From Narthecium ossifragum (lineage: Eukaryota; Streptophyta; Magnoliopsida; Dioscoreales; Nartheciaceae), in assembly GCA_963920575.1 (NCBI GenBank), contig OY986972.1, forward strand, positions 23,918,672 to 23,982,671: a DNA stretch of 64,000 nt, given 5' to 3'. The position numbers and the translations under genes are program-made. The notes below the pieces were generated by a model. That model had not been told where the DNA came from, did no database searches, and saw nothing but the letters and a program-made list of their open reading frames with translations. This document shows, piece by piece, positions 32,128 to 42,600 of the stretch. Position 1 is the first letter of the stretch. The number at the start of each line of letters is the position of its first letter.

Positions 32128-33855
32128 ATGGATTCACACCAGCTTTTCAGTTGTGGATTTACTGGTGCAGAGTTGTCCTACAATTTCTCCTCAGCAAGCA
32201 CCCCACTTCACTCTCAATGGGCAATGGGTATGGGATCCGTGAAATTTGATCTTGGCAACTCGCCCGACTCCCCTCTTTCCAGCCAGTTTGATGGTGGAAC
32301 ACACTCTGCTCTGAGCAACAGCCAAGAACATTACAGCTCCACAGAGAGCCACTCTGGAGTTAGCCCTTCCCACTACACCAAGCTCGAAACCAACAGTCCC
32401 GTCCAGCATAGTCAGATCACTGTTCCAGAAAGCATCCAGGTCAGCCCAAGCTCACCATATGCAATTCCCAGCCAGAGTATTAGGCATGCTCTGCAAGAAC
32501 TAGAAACTGCTCTGATGGCCCCTGATACCACTGAAGCTACTACTAGCACCGACACTGGATTCGATGAGAGCAAGCAGTCTGGACCAGCAAAGCAGCTGTC
32601 AAGGATGTGGAGTCATGAGTCACGTCTAGAGACCCCTAATACCAAACGTCAGTATCTTGCAAGCAGGTATCAGAAGGCATGCCCTGAGGTTCGACCAGAA
32701 AAACGCTTGAGAGAGATGACTGAAATCCCACGGGGCGATTTGAAGCAACTGTTGATCAGGTGTGCAGAAGCTTTATCCGAGGACAGGATTGATGAGTTCA
32801 ACATGCTGGTTCGAGAAGCCCGTGGTGCTGTTGCTATCAACGGGCAACCCCTTCAGCGCCTTGGTGCATACATGGTTGAAGGACTGGTGGCCAGGCATGA
32901 GGCATCTGGTGCCAACATCTACCACGCCTTTAGATGTCGAGAACCAGAGAGCAATGAACTCCTATCGTACATGCGAATTTTGTACGACATATGCCCCTAC
33001 TTCAAGTTCGGTTACATGGCGGCTAACGGTGCAATTGCTGAAGCCTTGCGGAATGAGGACAAAGTACACATCATAGATTTCCAGATTGCTCAGGGGACAC
33101 AATGGATAACTTTGATTCAAGCATTGGCTGCTAGGCCTGGTGGTCCTCCACATGTGAGGATTACAGGGATCGATGATCCGGTGTCAAAGTATGCCCGAGG
33201 AGACAGCCTGCAGCTTGTTGGTGAGATGCTAGCGAAAATGTCCAAGAAGTTCAACATCCCTCTCGAGTTCAATGCATTGGCTGTGTATGGACCTGATGTG
33301 ACGAGGGATATGCTAGACATCAAGCCTGACGAAGCCCTTGCTGTGAACTTCACATTCCAGCTCCACCACACACCAGATGAGAGTGTCGATGTCAACAATC
33401 CCCGTGATGGCTTGCTCAGGATGGTGAAGGGATTGTCTCCTAAAGTCACTACTCTTGTGGAGCAAGAGTCTAACACCAACACAACCCCCTTCCTGACCAG
33501 GTTTATGGAGACATTGGATTACTACTCTGCAATGTTCGAATCAATTGATGTGACACTAGACCGGGAAAGCAGGGAACGGATAAGCGTCGAGCAGCACTGC
33601 CTGGCGAAGGACATAGTCAACATGATTGCTTGCGAGGGGAAGGAGAGAGTGGAGAGGCACGAACTTCTCGGAAAGTGGAGGTCGAGGTTGACGATGGCTG
33701 GTTTCAAGCCATGCCCTCTCAGCTCTTACGTCAACTCGGTGATTAAGAAGCTGCTCGCGTGCTATTCGGATAAGTACACCTTGGTGGAGAAAGATGGCGC
33801 GATGCTGCTTGGCTGGAAGAACAGGAACCTGATCTCGGCCTCTGCTTGGCAGTGA
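32128..33855 (+). CDS. CIGR1-like: GRAS transcription regulator, CIGR1/PAT1 (SCL) subfamily
   Basis: A single coding exon of 575 aa starts MDSHQLFSCGFTGAELSYNF, as in rice chitin-inducible gibberellin-responsive protein 1 and PAT1-branch members. A Ser-rich disordered N-terminus is followed by a GRAS domain at about 205-575: first leucine heptad (LKQLLIRCAEALSEDRIDEF), VHIID at 313-317, second leucine heptad, PFYRE region (PFLTRFMETLDYYSAMFESI), RERISVEQHCLAKDIVNMIA, RVERHE, and the SAW motif ending SASAWQ. Such proteins are nuclear or cytosolic co-regulators in phytochrome A, gibberellin or defence signalling; the exact role of this copy is inferred. The leader is spliced: exon 1 about 29945-30087 (ctg|gtatgt), intron 30088-32093 (attcag|g). 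No DELLA motif is present. Confidence 0.93.
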   Translation: MDSHQLFSCGFTGAELSYNFSSASTPLHSQWAMGMGSVKFDLGNSPDSPLSSQFDGGTHSALSNSQEHYSSTESHSGVSPSHYTKLETNSPVQHSQITVPESIQVSPSSPYAIPSQSIRHALQELETALMAPDTTEATTSTDTGFDESKQSGPAKQLSRMWSHESRLETPNTKRQYLASRYQKACPEVRPEKRLREMTEIPRGDLKQLLIRCAEALSEDRIDEFNMLVREARGAVAINGQPLQRLGAYMVEGLVARHEASGANIYHAFRCREPESNELLSYMRILYDICPYFKFGYMAANGAIAEALRNEDKVHIIDFQIAQGTQWITLIQALAARPGGPPHVRITGIDDPVSKYARGDSLQLVGEMLAKMSKKFNIPLEFNALAVYGPDVTRDMLDIKPDEALAVNFTFQLHHTPDESVDVNNPRDGLLRMVKGLSPKVTTLVEQESNTNTTPFLTRFMETLDYYSAMFESIDVTLDRESRERISVEQHCLAKDIVNMIACEGKERVERHELLGKWRSRLTMAGFKPCPLSSYVNSVIKKLLACYSDKYTLVEKDGAMLLGWKNRNLISASAWQ

Positions 33856-34218
33856 GTGAGTGACGAATTTCGTCCTAGTTTAGACAGTCTAAATAACATC
33901 AATCATAGTTTGTAAGAGTTGTATGTAATGTGGATGTTTCTTCTAGTGTTGCTGTTTATGTGATGGCAGTCTCATAACTCTGTACATGTTTATCATCGCA
34001 CCTTTTGTAATTTTATCACAGGCTCGGACACAACGAACTTCTCCATCGTGATTAATACCAAATACTTTTAACTTGTGTTTTTTTCTCAGATATTGTGTTT
34101 ATCTTTTTAAAATTAAATTTGATTCCTATCTGCTGTCTCTTATTCCCCTGGTTATTCAGGAAATTATGAGAAATATTAGGAAAAACTAACCTACAAGTCT
34201 ATGTTAATAATCTTAAAA
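33856..34218 (+). other. 3'UTR of the GRAS gene and intergenic spacer
   Basis: The transcript end probably lies before about 34075. Nothing else was recognised. Confidence 0.5.
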
Positions 34219-34617
34219 TCATCCAACAGCAGCAAGAAGCTCGTCTTTCAAGAAGTTGAATATGGAATCATTACTACAATCAGACAAATCCAACTCCTTC
34301 GCGATCTCATTCCGAAGCTTTTCCAACTGAAGATCCCTAGACGCCACAACGTAGATGACATGATTGAAGCCCAAGTTATCATTTCCGAGCATCGAGTTGT
34401 TCAGATTGTTTAGAAGAGTCGTCTTCCCAACGCCACCCATGCCCCATATCCCCACAATTCCAAGCTTCCCATCGCTCAAATAGCCGCGGGCTTTTCCCAG
34501 GTTCAACTCCATCGCCATGCCCACTGTTCTTGGGACAGGCTTCTCCACGATAGTCTCCGGCGACAATGGCACGACAATAGTATTGAAAGAAACACGTTCA
34601 TCAATTAAATTCGTGTT
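34219..34617 (-). pseudogene. NB-ARC (CC-NBS-LRR resistance gene) fragment
   Basis: The minus strand encodes IVGIWGMGGVGKTTLLNNLN, the P-loop of an NB-ARC ATPase, then FNHVIYVVASRDLQLEKLRN as RNBS-A, and ends after DELLAAVG at a stop. Only about 130 residues of a domain of roughly 300 remain. There is no coiled coil, kinase-2, GLPL, MHD or LRR part. In full-length proteins the domain switches between ADP and ATP states in immune signalling; this fragment cannot. It is joined head-on to the bHLH sequence on the same strand through a duplicated 24-base segment, so it arrived by rearrangement. Confidence 0.8.
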
Positions 34618-35066
34618 TCGTTGACGATAGGCTTCTCCACGATAGTCTCCGGGATGTTTCGTTGACGGAACGAACCCGAGGCGTCGAGCGGCATGGACTG
34701 GAGAGCGGTGACCTGGGCCTCCAGGAACCGCACGTGTTCGCGCGCCTTCTCCAGCATCTTTCTCCTGTCCATCCGTTCCCCGGACGGAATCAGCGCTCTC
34801 AAAACCTGGGTCCGATTGCCAATCCCCTTGCGCCTCCGCCGAAGAAACTCGCTCCTCGGTGGGGCCAATAGCAACGGCGGAGCAGGAGAGGAGGGACGCG
34901 GAGTCGGTTGGAATCGCCTTTGTGAATGCTCGACGATGGATTGGAGATCGCCGAAGCATCGGAGCGGATCAAGACATTTCTCCACTGGAACGGGGTCCGG
35001 CTCCAGAGATCGAAGCTCCGGGGGCTGCTGAGATAAAAGGAGCTTCGTGCCTCGATGCTTCTCCAT
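34605..35066 (-). CDS. bHLH transcription factor, C-terminally altered
   Basis: ATG at 35066 opens 153 codons. Residues 75-124 form a bHLH region: FLRRRRKGIGNRTQVLRALI, then PSGERMDRRKMLEKAREHVR and FLEAQVTALQSMPLD, similar to the bHLH52/53 type with an atypical basic part that lacks the usual H-E-R contacts. The upstream TATA box and leader are preserved. After MPLDASGSFRQRN the frame enters rearranged DNA (NIPETIVEKPIVNETRI) and stops, where a normal member would continue. The stop lies inside the region linked to the NB-ARC fragment. It may be expressed as a truncated protein or be a pseudogene. The helix-loop-helix itself is intact, so dimerisation is possible. Confidence 0.6.
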   Translation of the reverse strand: MEKHRGTKLLLSQQPPELRSLEPDPVPVEKCLDPLRCFGDLQSIVEHSQRRFQPTPRPSSPAPPLLLAPPRSEFLRRRRKGIGNRTQVLRALIPSGERMDRRKMLEKAREHVRFLEAQVTALQSMPLDASGSFRQRNIPETIVEKPIVNETRI

Positions 35067-35151
35067 TGGAGCACCCGAGAGCTCCTAAAGCCTAAACTTC
35101 TTAAAACGAGGAGTGACGCAAGGAGACGGAGCTAACGCGAGGGCAGCGGCG

Positions 35152-35160
35152 TCTTTATAA
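35152..35160 (-). promoter_or_regulatory. TATA box of the bHLH gene
   Basis: TTTATAAAG lies 86-94 bases upstream of the ATG at 35066. It marks the minus-strand side of a shared promoter region (35067-35621) between the divergent bHLH and PPR genes. Confidence 0.55.
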
Positions 35161-35621
35161 AGGCGCAACGGGTTGGAAATGGCCGACACGTGGAGGTTTG
35201 TTATTGGGTGGGCTCCTGGTGAACGCATGGCCGTTAACGCCTCGTGCCTCACGACCTCTGTTATGATTGCACACGGTGGGAGGAGTACCGCCAGCTGCCG
35301 GTGGCCGTCCCGGTCGACCCCGCTCTCTCCCGCCATGAGGCCTATGCCAATGAAGACCGTTGGATTTACTTTTATGGCAGATGATGTATTGATCGGACGG
35401 TAGAGGGGGGACGGGATTGGACAGCGTTGTCGAGGCATGGGTCTCGCACGTACGAGTTGGGCTGTAATGGCTATGCTGATTGCCCTTATGGTTCATCATA
35501 ATAACGGAAATGCCACTGGATATCCTTGTAGCAAGCAAGAGGTACACGTACCTTAGAGTAACCAGAAGCTAAAACCCACCCGTCTTGGCTCCGGCGATTC
35601 TCGCCGCCGGGGACTTTAAGA

Positions 35622-37232
35622 ATGCCGGCGTTAGGGTTGTGGATAGGAATTCCTTTGCGAAGTGCAACGTTCTTCCCGGCAACACCACTTAACGTAACCG
35701 ACCATTTAGTTATTAGCTTCTTAAATGTTCTTTTATTCAAGCTAAATTGTACGCTTTCCTCTCTTCTCTCTCTCGCAGATACAAAGGCATCCATCCTTCC
35801 GGTGTTACGGCGGCAGATCGATGTGAGCTTTAGGGTCTCTTGTTTTGAGTCAAAGCCTATTGTTTCATATGGAAATCATCATTCGCTCACTAGCTATTTG
35901 ATGCAATGCCTCACCTAGTTTTCAATAGATCCTTATTTAAATTTTAGCAGGCCTTGTTTTGCTAAATTTTAGTTTTGTAAACCAATCTGAAGACTGTTTT
36001 TAATGTGTTGGGTTGTTGAATTCAAACTTTTATGTAGGACTGATGTTGAGGTTTTCATTGTAGAGAAATAAGGAAGCCGCCGCCGGGTAAGAAGGAACAC
36101 CATCTGTGGAAGAGGAGAGACTCAGCTGGATCTGGGCAGAAGGCTATCAATCTTGTTCGCATTGTAAGTGAATTATTATGGTGGATCTCATGCGGCTTTG
36201 CTTTGATGAGAGTATGCGATGCTAATTGTTGTATGGGCAGGTATCGAAGCTTCCGAATGAGAAGGATGTTGTTTATGGTGCATTGGATAAGTGGACTGCT
36301 TGGGATACTGAATTCCCTGTGATTGCTGCAGCGAAAGCTCTGGAGATCCTGCGAAAGAGAAGCCAGTGGCTGCGGATCATTCAAGTATGAAATTAAGCAT
36401 AAGACTGTCTCTTGGTTCTTTCAGCCTCATGACCTGATATCTTTGGTCATGCAAATGAAGTGTGATTTCTGGATGTTTCTTTTCTATTAGGATTGTTAGA
36501 ACACAACTTAAGTTGAAGTAATACCCTCTTATTCGACTTAAGCTTTTTGGGACGATTGGTGATTCAGCAAGTACAACTATTGCGCTATTCTCAGGTAAGC
36601 AAGTGGTTGATAAGCAAAGGCCAAGTTCTCACAATGGGAACCTATGACACGCTTATACTGGCTTTCGACATGGATCATAGGGAAGATGAGGCTGAGGCTA
36701 TTTGGAATGTGATCATACAAACACATATGCGCTCTCTTCCGAAACGCTTGTTTTCTCGGATGATCTCCTTGTATGACCACCACCACAGACCAGAGAAGAT
36801 TTTGGAGGTAAATCCACATTTAGAATCCGGTTTTTTCTCCCTATATGTGAGTTACATCTTATCCTCCATGACTTTTGTCAGTAATTTTATTGGGATTCTG
36901 ATGGTGCATGCTAGTGCAGCTAAGAATACCACTTTAGCATTGCCATAATTTTTTAGTATTTTCAAAATCGGTAAAGAACTCCTCTCGATCTAAAATCTAG
37001 TTAAGTAACGACCTTAATTGAGTTATACAATTGTTCTCAGGTGTTTGCAGACATGGAAGAGTTGGGAGTGAGACCTGATGAAGATACTGTCAGGAGGGTT
37101 GCAAGAGCATTTGAGACGTTGGGCCAAACAGACAAGCAGAAACTATTGCTGAAAAAATACGGAAACAAGTGGAAGTATCTCCGTTTCAATGGTGAGCGTG
37201 TCCGAGTGCGGAATACAGAATGGGAAGAATAG
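35622..37232 (+). CDS. Pentatricopeptide repeat protein, At4g18975-like, organelle-targeted
   Basis: The model is join(35622..35693, 35779..35822, 36064..36163, 36241..36384, 36595..36807, 37041..37232), 254 aa, all phases consistent. The N-terminus from exons 1-2 (MPALGLWIGIPLRSATFFPA) is poor in acidic residues and fits a plastid or mitochondrial transit peptide. The conserved part starts KPPPGKKEHHLWKRRDSAGS and continues ALDKWTAWDTEFPVIAAAKA, GTYDTLILAFDMDHREDEAE and VFADMEELGVRPDEDTVRRV, containing a few degenerate P-type PPR motifs (about residues 115-225). It ends FNGERVRVRNTEWEE. This matches the small family of At4g18975, EMB1417 and At4g21190 as I remember them; PPR proteins bind organelle RNA. 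Exon 1 assignment is the least certain part. An alternative 3' end is noted under findings. Confidence 0.85.
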
Positions 37233-38502
37233 ACAACTAAACAGGGTAAACTGAGAGCCATAATATAGTGCAAAAAGTGATTATCTTTCTCAGATCGGCA
37301 GATTGGTCGCCCACCTTACTATATGGAGATTGCATATTCTGAAGAAGATGTGCAGGTAGTTGAAGTTCGCCGTGCCATGTTGATGACCAAATGCATGTCT
37401 CGATTGGTTATTGTAGATCTTATTATTGTTGAGTAGCTGTGAAAATGTTCTAAATTCTCCAGTTGCATAGGAACCAAAGTGTACAGAAGATCATATGTAA
37501 GTCTTCAGTTTCCTGTATATTTTTGACACTGTCATCTGGTAATCTATGTACCTGTTGAGAAGAGTTGATATACTGTGATATCAGACACTTTGTTCATGAA
37601 TAAAAAGGAGCTGGACTGGAAGCTTTTGTGTATTTTTGTAGCTATTAGGAATATCCAAACAGCTATTTTCATAAAGATTTGTATCTTTTCAAAAAATAAG
37701 GTAGCACTTCTTCTTACAATCAACATTTGTCACTGTTTTTACCACTTAATAATATCAGACATGAAAGTACAGTATTACATGTGCTATTGCTCCACAACAT
37801 CCCTAAGTAGCTTTCGCAAGATGTGACTGGACCTTTTATAAGTATATGTGCTGTGCTGATATGTTCAAACATCTTGCAAGATGATTTACAAAACTGTTTT
37901 GCCTGATCAGAAAAGGATTCTTGATGAGCAAATTCGCGTTTGCCTGATCTTGTCAGACCCGCATATTTCCTAGAAGATTATCTCTCTACTACACAAGGGA
38001 AAATTCTCCAAGAATTAAAAAAAATCTAATTATCTGGTCGAATTAAACAGGCCATGTCATGTCATTTCAGACAAGCAATTTTGAGCAAGAACAGAACTTT
38101 GACATTACAGAAAGGCATCTGCCTAAGATGGATGAAGAAAAGTTTCAACTGAACTCAACAAGAATTGCAGATGCATATAGCCCTTTCTGTGTGTCCACTG
38201 ATGAATCAAATACAGAACCATCGAGTTTGTGAAGCAAGTCATGCATCTATGAAGATAAACATTCTTAGAACTAGTTCCAGAAACAACAGAGAGAGAAATA
38301 CGTGTATCGGGCCGTAACAAAGAAAGACTAAAGGTGTAATGACAAACAAAGAAAGATCGGCAAGTCATTTCATTGCACAAAAACTGCAAAGCTCCCTTAC
38401 AATCACCATTGCAGTTGGAAAAGTAATCACATCAAAACCTATATTCACTGAATCCTCAGCTCAACCTATATGAGTAAAACCCCACACCAAAGCAAGCTAA
38501 TT
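37233..38502. other. 3' region between convergent PPR and DPM2 sequences
   Basis: It contains a possible alternative last exon of the PPR gene (37294-37436). The remainder is AT-rich without coding signal. Confidence 0.5.
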
Positions 38503-38846
38503 TCACGCTGCTTTCTTCTTCGACTTGAGCATTACATACCCAACAAACACCGATAAGAAGCTGAGAAGCACAACGCCGGCAAACACTGGTATCAAGATAG
38601 CATACTCTTGGGGCAGGAAGTACTGGTGAATAAAGTGATCACTATCTACAAATGACTGAAGAACAATAACAAGAACAGATCAAAACTACAAAGGGAAACA
38701 GAGCGCTATTAAACACAGAATTTTTTTTTAAAAAGGGGGCAACCGAGAAAACTTGCCAAAATTATAACCCAGAAGGTATAATATGTGAATATCTACAAAC
38801 TGATTGCAGATCATAAGAATCCAACAGTCTTGTCTGCCAACTCCAT
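38503..38846 (-). pseudogene. DPM2: Dolichol-phosphate-mannose synthase regulatory subunit DPM2, disrupted
   Basis: The layout is complement(join(38503..38655, 38757..38846)), 80 codons plus stop, the normal plant length. DPM2 is a two-helix ER membrane protein that stabilises DPM1 for dolichol-phosphate-mannose synthesis. Exon 2 is fully conserved: SFVDSDHFIHQYFLPQEYAI, then a second helix LIPVFAGVVLLSFLSVFVGY and the KSKKKAA tail. Exon 1 reads MELADKTVGFL, a TGA, SAISL, a TAG, then IFTYYTFWVIIL; the two stops replace codons 12 and 18 in the first helix. The intron has a GC donor (ttg|gcaagt) and a normal acceptor. Either this is a young pseudogene or an unseen upstream exon bypasses the stops. 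The 3' end lies about 790 bases before the ATXR3 stop. Confidence 0.8.
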
Positions 38847-39634
38847 CACTCTATCTGCAACTAATATTTAAAAAAAATCAATCGAACTTGGCACTTTGAT
38901 GCTACTAACTAGAATTACAAGCAAAAAGGACCAAGCTTTAATACATTCCTCCAATCCCTAAGCTGACCCAAGAAAGAATTCCGATCATTTCAACTTTGAA
39001 AGCGACCAAGATCCTAGCTAGAATTGCATGCGAAAATTCACAGGCATTGGCTGATGCCCCATTCCAAAAATTCCAACAGATGTAATAAAAATCCGGCTTA
39101 CACCTGCTCCCCTAAGCAAGGTCAAAAAAACAAAAACTGACTAAAAGAACATATGACTTGAGATTTTTCAATGTAAAATAACTCAACAGGAGATCTCAAA
39201 CTCAACAATGTCATAATATAAAATTAAAAAAAGTTTAGCCTCCCAATTGGCCACTAATCCAAGAGTTTGTCAATCATGATTAATAAATATACTTAAATAT
39301 AAGTGCTTTCAGCGTCAGGAGAGAAGCCAAAACACATCATACTCTCAATCTATTGAACTAAAATGGATAACATTTTTTACAAAAAATGGATGGATCAGCA
39401 GAGTAATGAAACAATGTGAAGTGGCATTCCTAAAAAGATTGAGCACTAACTTGAAAAGACTAATGCTGTACTACCCAATAATGAATTACAATTACAAGGT
39501 GAGGCACTGTACAAGGGAGGGGAGGGAAGGCTGTGCTTATGTTCTACTCCCCATGATAACAATGGCGAACTGCGTTGAAGGAATGGGACTGGGTGAATCG
39601 TCGTTCAGTAACTAAAAATACTTGGATGGGTTAA
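38847..39634 (-). other. Spacer between DPM2 remnant and ATXR3
   Basis: It holds the ATXR3 3'UTR and any promoter of the DPM2 copy. No alternative DPM2 first exon was recognised here. Confidence 0.45.
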
Positions 39635-42600
39635 TCACCCATCCCACGAGCCCTGGAAAACTGCTGGTCTTGATTTTAGCCAATGCATCATCTCCTTGTC
39701 CAAGGGGCCTTTATTCAACATGGCATCCAGCATCGGACTCCCAAAAATTCTAGGGTTGTTCTTGAACACCCATATTTGGTCCTTTGGCCACTGTCTCTGT
39801 GGCTGGTTTGCCTGTTAGCCATGAAAATATGCGGATTAAGAAATTACTGCTGTCATCATCACAATAAAGTCAGAAACTAGCAGGACAACCTTGGAACAGC
39901 AAGTCAGGTCACAAACATTTGAGCTTAGGTCAAAAGAAAGATGTCTGATTCTATAAGAATCTTGCAGCGGCTGTCGATAATAATGAACAAATAGGGAACA
40001 AATTGCTTCATTTGAATAGGTGTGTATGTGAAGTCCGAAATCAATAAGAATGTAACAACATTAAAAATAACAGGCAATACTCAAAATATACTTGACAGAA
40101 TTTTACTTGGACAAGAAACTCACCATCCTGGACAGCATAGACCTCACAGTTCTTGAACCATAGACATGTTCAAGAAGGGGCTTCTGAGAGTTGGCATAAA
40201 AAGATGCAACATCAGGCAAGGATAAACAGCCCCGCCTAGCTCTGGGTAAGTTACAATCTGGATCGGCATTGCTCTGGCTATGCCAAAATATCAGCTGACC
40301 TAAACAGTAGTTTTCACCATAAGTCTTGCAGTACTCATGGAAGCCTGACCCCATCTTATCGGCATACTTGGGGCCCAAGTCAAGAGGGCTGATGTAAACA
40401 GGTGGAGATGTTATAGACTTATACTCCTGCTTAGAGCCAGCCGAAGAAAAGAGAATTAATTTGGTACCTAGTGAAATCAGTTACTCAGTATAGGTAGTTT
40501 GCAAAGCATGTCTTACCTGGACTTTGAAAAAGCAACTTGTATATGCATACATGTGAATCAAGTCAGCGGCAGCATCATGGCGGCACTTGTATGTACACGG
40601 AAGGTTTCGCAGCTCATCCCTCAACCTGAATTCAAGAAAGAGGACTCATGATTCCGTAGCTGAAGAAAGTATGCATGGTACTAGGGGTTGTGGAACATAG
40701 CATTCATTATTGATCAGCAAGAACTCACCACAATAGTGACTTTCTAAGTTCTTTTTGAAGATCAGCAGCTCCAGATGGGTCGTGGGCGCGAATCTTTGAC
40801 TTGAGTTCATTTAGCATATTTGTGTCCACATGAGAAGCCATGCACTGAAGAAGCTCCTCAATCAGTGATCCCTCCCCATTCCAGAGGAAGGAAACTAGGT
40901 CACGGGGGCTGAGCTGCCGCAAGGGAGGTGGAGCCTTTTTAGGGTCCCCAAACACGCGTCTCATGACATATCTTACCTGCAATTTTTCAGTTTAAAACAA
41001 GACCCGAAATTCAGTTTGACATACTGGATGACTTCCGGTATTTGTCACACACTAAGACTCGATTATGGAACAGGAATTTGACAATATGATATCTGCCAGC
41101 TATCTAGTGGCTTACTTATTTTGCCATGGAACTAAGATATGTAATGGTAAAAAATCAACACATGAACAAGCAAGGAAATAATTTGAGAAAAACATTACAT
41201 GGAGTCAATAAGGAAAACTGACACACTGCCTTGAAAAATCAAAGCATATCTAAAGGGCAAGATTAACCACAAAGCCATCGCATGCTCCATCTCCAGAGAA
41301 TAAATTTTTTCTTAAGCTAGATAACAACCAAATCAACACTCATTACTGGAACCAACTGTAGAGTCAGATTTAGGTCAAAACTGATTTAATTAAAAATGCC
41401 TGGCACAACACATTTCAGCTTAAACCAACATAAACAAGGATTGACCTCATCTCCGAAACTTGAATAGTTTTTTGCCGCTATAGAACCCTATGTCTATTCT
41501 TTTCAGAACTCAATAGAAGGCACATTAGTCAATCAATTTACCACAAATATCATTTTTGCCATTTCCTCATGTAGTCCTTGGCAAAAAGAAATAGAGATGG
41601 ATGTAATCACCTTGTCAAGCGTAAGAGCCAAGTTTTGAAGCCTTGCATTGTAAACACCTTCAGCCTGATTTGATTCCAGAAGAAGCAAGTGTCAAAATTC
41701 AACTAGATTTAGGAGCCCAGTGAACCATTAGGAATCAGCACTTACCTGGACCTCAGCATCACTTTTCTCGACCTCAAGGCAAATATCAGAAAAAAACTTC
41801 CTCTTTTCTTCCAAGTTATGCTTCAGAATCTCCTCAGGAAGCTTGGTCCTCTCAAAATTTATAAACCTCACCTTCATTTGATAAAAATGTCTATTATCTG
41901 ACCTGTCACGAGTATCAAAGAAAACAAAGAGCAGCTAAAATAACTACCAGGTGAGCTGAATATGCAACAAGCCAATCTGGCAGCCCAGAAAGCAAACACG
42001 TGCCCAAACCAGCCCTTCCCAAATCAGCATAGTCTTCGTCAGAAACATAATTTGCTTCACAAGCCACCAGCATCATTCTATGTCGATCTAGTATCCCATG
42101 AGATTCCTTCAATACCTGTTTCAGATTGTTCAGCAGATTGACACGGGCAGAATGCATTATGTCAAATATATTGCACTGAGATTAATGAAAAGGTCTCTAG
42201 GCTATTCAAAGAAAGAGTACGAAAAATAGGACACAACTATATTCCAAATTAACAGCAGTAGTTATACATATATGATTAGGTCCAGATCCCTTGAAATTAT
42301 CTGTTGGCCAACATTAGTATATATATAGTAAGTTGGTTGCATACAAACACTTTAAATAAAATAATCTAGGCAAATCCACTAGCTGTTCACCTTTTGGAAA
42401 GCCCCATCACCAGCGAGATTCAGATAGCTACCCCTGCATACTTGATTTCCGCATAGGCAAACTGATGCTTCATACTCTTCCTTACTCTGCATAAGAGGGG
42501 TCAAGAACATCAGATACAAGGCATCATTCCTTATATAAACTACAGAACTCTCCGGTGGAGTACATACCTCTGTGACAGAGTTATAATCGAAGGTAATCTC

